Of a DNA stretch of 9,324 nt, positions 5,822 to 9,324 are shown in pieces; the first letter of the stretch is position 1, and every line of letters begins with the position of its first letter. The DNA comes from Hyphomonadaceae bacterium. Its GTDB lineage: Bacteria > Pseudomonadota > Alphaproteobacteria > Caulobacterales > Aquidulcibacteraceae. Location: positions 1 to 9,324 of the forward strand of contig DPWD01000015.1 of NCBI GenBank assembly GCA_003526465.1, given 5' to 3'. The position numbers and the translations under genes were made by a program. The notes below the pieces were generated by a model. That model made no database searches. It saw nothing but the letters and a program-made list of their open reading frames with translations, and had not been told where the DNA came from.

Positions 5822-8584
5822 ATGAGTGGATCAAAAGGACGCCGTTTTGTACAATTCGAGCGCGGCGATGTCTTCGCCGCGAGCGATGCGCTGACGATCG
5901 GCGGCAGCAATATCCCGTTTGCGGGGCTTGGCGCGCCGGCCAGCGCATCCGCAAGCGCGCCCGCAAGTGTCGCGCGCGGCGACATCAGCGCCTTCCTCGG
6001 CAAACCCGAAATCCCATCCGGCCCGATCATGACCATCACCGCCGAGCGCGGCGACACGGTGAAGGACGGCACGGCGTCTCTCTTGTCCAATTTTAGCGGC
6101 CCGCTTGCAGGCTCGCTCAGCGTTCCTTCAACCGTGCTGATCGACGGGGTTATCGACCACGGCGAACTTGACGGTTACGGGATCAGTCTCGTTGTCGGCC
6201 AAACCTATTTGTTCAGCGTGTACGGCTCGGGCGCCGATCCGCTTGTCGACACAATCTTGCTTCTCGTCGATCCGGACGGCAACTTCATCGAGGGCGGATA
6301 TGGCCCTGGCTTTCCAGTCGCGGACGACGATGGCGGCGCTGGCACAAGTTCGCTGTTCACCTACACCGCGACCGTAACGGGCGATTTCATCATCGGCGTT
6401 GGCGGTTTCTCCCCGACCGCTACAGGCCAGTACACGCTCGACGCGGTGCTGCAGCCACCAGGGGACGTCGTTGGCGACACCTTTGCTGACGCCGCGCCGA
6501 TCGCGCTTGGCACAACGCAATATGGGTTCATCGATGCAGGCCCCGGGGTCGTTTACGGACCGAACTTCGGCGAGGTGGACACCTTCTCGTTCACTGCCAC
6601 CGCCGGCATGATCTACAGTTTCGAGGTCGCGGGCGGCGCCGATTACAATTCGCTCTTCTTCGATCTCCCTCCTGGTGAACTCGACACCTTCGTGGTGATC
6701 TACGACAGCGCGGGCAACATCGTCGCCCTCAACGACGACATCAATTTCCCGGGCGATATCAGCTCGCGCGTGAACTTCTTCGCCGAGGAAGGCGGAACTT
6801 ATTTCGTCGATGTGTTTTCCTGGGCGCCCTGGACCGGTGGTTATTCGATCACCTCCGCAGAGCTCAACCCGGCGGACTTCAATCCGCTCGATTCGGTCAC
6901 GTGGTTTAACGCCAACAACGTCCCGTTCGATGCGACCAAGACGGCTTATGTGTATTTCGCCGTCGCCGGCGAGAACTTCGGTGAAACGCAAGGCGACAGC
7001 AACGCCCCGCTCGTGTCGCTCGGCTGGAATGATTACGAGAAAGCCCAGGTGATGCTGGCGCTCGAGGAGTACGAGAAGATCCTCGGCGTGAACTACGAGA
7101 TCACCACCGACGTCACCCAGGCCACGTTCCGCCTGATAACCACAGAGGACGAGCCTTACGGCGCCTACATGTACCCGCAGGACCCGACCTTTGGAACGCA
7201 GCAAGGTATCGCCGCCTTCAACGTCGACAGCGGCGGTTGGCAGAACTTCCAGCAAAGCTTGTTGCAGGGCGGTTTCGCCTTCGCGGTGATCCTCCACGAG
7301 TTCGGCCACGGCCACGGCCTCTCGCACCCGCACGACACGGGCGGCGGCTCGGAGATCATGCTCGGCGTCACGGGGCCGTTCGATTCCTTGGGCATCTACG
7401 ACCTCAACCAAGGCGTCTACACGGTCATGTCGTACAATGATGCGTGGCAAACCCACCCCGATGGGCCGTCGCCGTTCACCATCGCCGGCATCGATAATGG
7501 CTGGTCCGGCACCCTCGGCGCCTTCGACATCGCCGCGCTGCAGCGCCGCTATGGCGTCCTCAATCCGTACGCGACCGGCAACACTGTCTACCAGCTCCGT
7601 GACACCAACGATGTCGGCACGTTCTATCAAACCATCTGGGACACGGGCGGCATCGACGTCATACGCTATGACGGCGTGCGTGACGCCCGGATCGATCTCC
7701 TGGCGGCGACCATCGATTACACCCCCACTGGCGGCGGCGTAATCTCGTACGTCGATGACATCTGGGGTGGATTCACCATCGCCCAGGGGGTTGTCATCGA
7801 GAACGCCACCGGCGGCGGCGGCAACGATGCGCTGCTTGGCAATTCCGCGGCAAACGTGCTGCGCGGCAATGGCGGCGACGATGTGCTCGTGGGCCGCGAA
7901 GGCGGCGACACGATGTTTGGCGGGGCCGGCAGCGACACCGCCAGCTACATCGACGCCGACGCGGGCGTGACAGCGTCGTTGCACGACTCAGAACACAACA
8001 CCGGAGACGCTGCTGGCGACCGCTATAAAAGCGTGGAAAACCTGCAGGGCAGCTCGTTTAATGACCTGCTGACCGGTTCTGACGGCGCAAACCGCCTGGA
8101 CGGCCTCGCTGGGGACGACACGCTTCGGGGCCGCGACGGCGCTGATACTCTGCTCGGCGGAGCGGGCAACGACAATCTCCGCGGCGATGATGGCGCAGAC
8201 GTGCTCGACGGCGGCGCCGGCAATGACATACTCCGCGGCGACGACGGCGCGGACGTGTTCATTGGCGGCGGCGGCAACGATACGATGCGCGGCGATGACG
8301 GCGCAGACCGCTTCGTGTTCGCATCCGGCAACGGTGCGGACAGCATCTCCGATTTCGCCCGCCGCGCGGACGTGATCGACCTGACTGCGACCGGGCTAGT
8401 CTGGGGCGATCTCGATTCCAATGCCAACGGCCGCCTCGACGATGCAGACGTGTTTGTCGTGGTCAACCGCAATGGCACGGTCATTGATCTCGGCGCCGCC
8501 GATGGCGGGGCGGCTGGCGTCGATACGCTCAGCCTCACGCGCGTCAACGGACTAACGCAAAGCGACTTCCTGTTTGGCGGCTGA
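5822..8584 (+). CDS. Secreted RTX metalloprotease, serralysin-like (M10), with PPC-like domains
   Basis: A 920-residue calcium- and zinc-dependent extracellular protease. There is no N-terminal signal peptide; export by a type I (ABC-HlyD-TolC) system is inferred from RTX repeats and the C-terminus 'SDFLFGG'. Domains in order: a low-complexity N-terminus rich in Ala/Ser; two PPC-like beta domains (about 103-210 and 218-346), each starting with a 'GxxDxGExDxY/F'-type strand; and a catalytic domain (about 350-580). The zinc site is 'HEFGHGHGLSH' (His492, Glu493, His496, His502) and the Met-turn is 'VYTVMSYND' (Met536, Tyr538), as in serralysins. RTX nonapeptides (GGxGxDxLx) run through about 663-703 and 741-830. 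An EF-hand-like loop follows at 865-876, then a C-terminal module. AAGGGGAG at 5808-5815 is a strong ribosome-binding site for ATG 5822. Substrate unknown. No transporter genes are in the window. Confidence 0.93.
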   Translation: MSGSKGRRFVQFERGDVFAASDALTIGGSNIPFAGLGAPASASASAPASVARGDISAFLGKPEIPSGPIMTITAERGDTVKDGTASLLSNFSGPLAGSLSVPSTVLIDGVIDHGELDGYGISLVVGQTYLFSVYGSGADPLVDTILLLVDPDGNFIEGGYGPGFPVADDDGGAGTSSLFTYTATVTGDFIIGVGGFSPTATGQYTLDAVLQPPGDVVGDTFADAAPIALGTTQYGFIDAGPGVVYGPNFGEVDTFSFTATAGMIYSFEVAGGADYNSLFFDLPPGELDTFVVIYDSAGNIVALNDDINFPGDISSRVNFFAEEGGTYFVDVFSWAPWTGGYSITSAELNPADFNPLDSVTWFNANNVPFDATKTAYVYFAVAGENFGETQGDSNAPLVSLGWNDYEKAQVMLALEEYEKILGVNYEITTDVTQATFRLITTEDEPYGAYMYPQDPTFGTQQGIAAFNVDSGGWQNFQQSLLQGGFAFAVILHEFGHGHGLSHPHDTGGGSEIMLGVTGPFDSLGIYDLNQGVYTVMSYNDAWQTHPDGPSPFTIAGIDNGWSGTLGAFDIAALQRRYGVLNPYATGNTVYQLRDTNDVGTFYQTIWDTGGIDVIRYDGVRDARIDLLAATIDYTPTGGGVISYVDDIWGGFTIAQGVVIENATGGGGNDALLGNSAANVLRGNGGDDVLVGREGGDTMFGGAGSDTASYIDADAGVTASLHDSEHNTGDAAGDRYKSVENLQGSSFNDLLTGSDGANRLDGLAGDDTLRGRDGADTLLGGAGNDNLRGDDGADVLDGGAGNDILRGDDGADVFIGGGGNDTMRGDDGADRFVFASGNGADSISDFARRADVIDLTATGLVWGDLDSNANGRLDDADVFVVVNRNGTVIDLGAADGGAAGVDTLSLTRVNGLTQSDFLFGG
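8114..8329 (+). repeat. Four 54-bp tandem repeats encoding RTX calcium-binding units
   Basis: Four consecutive 18-residue units (protein residues 765-836) follow the pattern NDxLRGDDGADxLxGGAG, two nonapeptides per unit. The last unit degrades into 'DRFVFASG', which closes the beta-roll. The DNA is closely similar between units, especially the CGCGGCGATGATGGCGCAGA-type segment, which suggests recent internal duplication. Confidence 0.85.
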
Positions 8585-8611
8585 GGCCGGTCGTCAACAG
8601 GCAAACACTTG

Positions 8612-8644
8612 GGGCGCGGGAGCCATGGCTTCCGCGCCCTTTTT
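8612..8644 (+). terminator. Rho-independent terminator of the protease gene
   Basis: The arm GGGCGCGGGAG (8612-8622) pairs with CTTCCGCGCCC (8629-8639) with a single G-U wobble, around the loop CCATGG. A TTTTT run follows at 8640-8644. It lies 27 bp after the protease stop codon. The DUF192 gene converges from the right and its stop is at 8655, but the opposite strand lacks a clear T run, so termination is mainly rightward. Confidence 0.88.
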
Positions 8645-8654
8645 GTTTGGGCTG

Positions 8655-9134
8655 CTATTCCGTCCCGAAAATGCGGTGATGCACCAATGCACCCGGACGG
8701 ATGCCGAGCGCCTCCGCTCGCCCCGCGCGGATTTCCAGCACGCCGCCGGTAAGTCCCTCCGCTGGGACCGGCGCCTCCGAATAGGGCGTGGTGTGATCGG
8801 CGATATTTATGATGCGCCCGTCGGGGGCGATGAAGATGATATCGAGCGAGAGGATGGTGTTGCGCATCCAGAAGCTCGCCATTTCCGGCTCCTGGAAATG
8901 GAACAGCATGCCGGCATTGTCGGCGAGGCTTTCCCGGAACATCAGACCGCGATTGCGCTCGGCTTCATCGTCGGCGATCTCGACATTGAACGTCACCGGG
9001 CCTGTCGCCGTCTCGACACTCAGCTGCTCGATCCGCAAGGCGCCCTCCGCTTCAGGTTCCGCCGCCGGCTGCGCGCACGCGGCGAATGTAAAGAGCGCCG
9101 CACATACCAGCGCGCGCGTTATACCCAAGGGCAT
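8655..9134 (-). CDS. DUF192 family protein, probable lipoprotein
   Basis: A 159-residue envelope protein of the DUF192 family, whose biochemical function is not established. The N-terminus 'MPLGITRALVCAALFTFAAC' is a signal peptide with a possible lipobox ending at Cys20. Phe at -3 is not ideal for a lipobox, so plain cleavage cannot be excluded. The DUF192 core covers about residues 33-158, with 'NRGLMFRESL', then 'GMLFHFQEPEMASFWMRNT' and 'LDIIFIAPDGRI', and ends in 'VLEIRAGRAEALGI'. Those blocks are the diagnostic ones. ATG 9132-9134 has GGAGG four bases upstream, a rather short spacing. The gene converges with the protease and is divergent from the partial ORF at 9233. Context gives no pathway. 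Confidence 0.93.
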   Translation of the reverse strand: MPLGITRALVCAALFTFAACAQPAAEPEAEGALRIEQLSVETATGPVTFNVEIADDEAERNRGLMFRESLADNAGMLFHFQEPEMASFWMRNTILSLDIIFIAPDGRIINIADHTTPYSEAPVPAEGLTGGVLEIRAGRAEALGIRPGALVHHRIFGTE

Positions 9135-9232
9135 AGGACCTCCATGTGCCCTGCCCTGCTAGCATGGCCGCCCGCGCGGACGCCAGCGCCCGGGGCATGG
9201 ACGCCGCGCGAGCCGAACCCTAGTCTGCCGTC

Positions 9233-9324
9233 ATGCTCTCCCCTGATATCACCGAAGCCGCGCGCGCCCTGCTGGAGACGTGCCGGGCGACCGTCCATCA
9301 CGCCGTCGAGTGCCGCGTCAGAGG
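9233..9324 (+). CDS. N-terminal fragment of an ORF cut by the window end
   Basis: From ATG 9233 a frame stays open to the window edge and gives about 30 residues beginning 'MLSPDITEAARALLETCRAT'. The first 19 residues look like the N-terminus of single-domain CinA-family (nicotinamide-nucleotide amidase-like) proteins, which usually continue with a conserved 'TAESCTGG' motif. Here the matching region reads 'HHAVECRVRG', which does not fit well. No clear ribosome-binding site precedes the ATG. The gene is either a divergent relative, a decayed copy or a chance frame. Confidence 0.35.
   Translation, partial: MLSPDITEAARALLETCRATVHHAVECRVR

Noticed and set aside
5718..5966. N-terminal extension of the lipoprotein
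   Set aside because: It would overlap the protease start and bury the lipoprotein signal peptide; the added residues are Arg-rich and featureless.
6128..7984. 618-codon open frame antisense to the metalloprotease
   Set aside because: It is the complement of a domain-rich gene with intact active site; its sequence is Val/Asp/Glu/Arg-rich with no motif, as expected from the opposite strand.
9164..9223. 19-codon plus-strand frame between the DUF192 gene and the right-edge ORF
   Set aside because: Low-complexity Ala/Arg composition, no ribosome-binding site, and no recognisable product.

Overview
The window reads as a chromosomal segment of a GC-rich Gram-negative bacterium, most likely an alphaproteobacterium of the Caulobacterales/Hyphomonadales type. 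The evidence is a large TonB-dependent receptor with the 'IVVTGSRI' plug start common in that group, a signal-peptide-less RTX metalloprotease of the type I secretion kind, two tRNA genes with encoded CCA ends, and two probable lipoproteins. This taxonomic placement is inference from protein style, not from a marker gene.

Layout, left to right. Positions 1-222 are an unassigned leader. A TonB-dependent outer-membrane receptor (223-3084, +) follows and ends at a strong hairpin. That hairpin is shared with a converging class III (CaiB/BaiF) CoA-transferase gene (3138-4355, -). The CoA-transferase is divergent from a small GFA-type zinc protein (4406-4864, +), with a 50-bp gap between start codons. 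Next come two converging tRNA genes, tRNA-Val(UAC) (+) and tRNA-Pro(UGG) (-). The roughly 100 bp between them carry a directly repeated 13-mer that looks like the end of an insertion sequence. After a short gap there is a small lipoprotein of unknown function (5277-5717, -), divergent from a 920-residue secreted metalloprotease (5822-8584, +). The protease carries two PPC-like beta domains, a serralysin-like zinc domain, calcium-binding RTX repeats and an EF-hand-like loop. A rho-independent terminator closes it. A DUF192 lipoprotein (8655-9134, -) converges on that terminator, and a truncated ORF starts at 9233 on the + strand.

Gene orientation alternates, so most genes look like single-gene transcription units rather than one operon. 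The common theme is the cell surface and exterior: nutrient uptake by the receptor, extracellular proteolysis by the RTX protease, and two small envelope lipoproteins. No type I secretion transporter genes lie in the window, so the protease would have to use machinery encoded elsewhere. I found no convincing evidence for an entirely new system. The items most worth a second look are the protease's mosaic architecture, the uncharacterised lipoprotein divergent from it, the repeat between the tRNA genes, and the six closely spaced cysteine pairs of the receptor.
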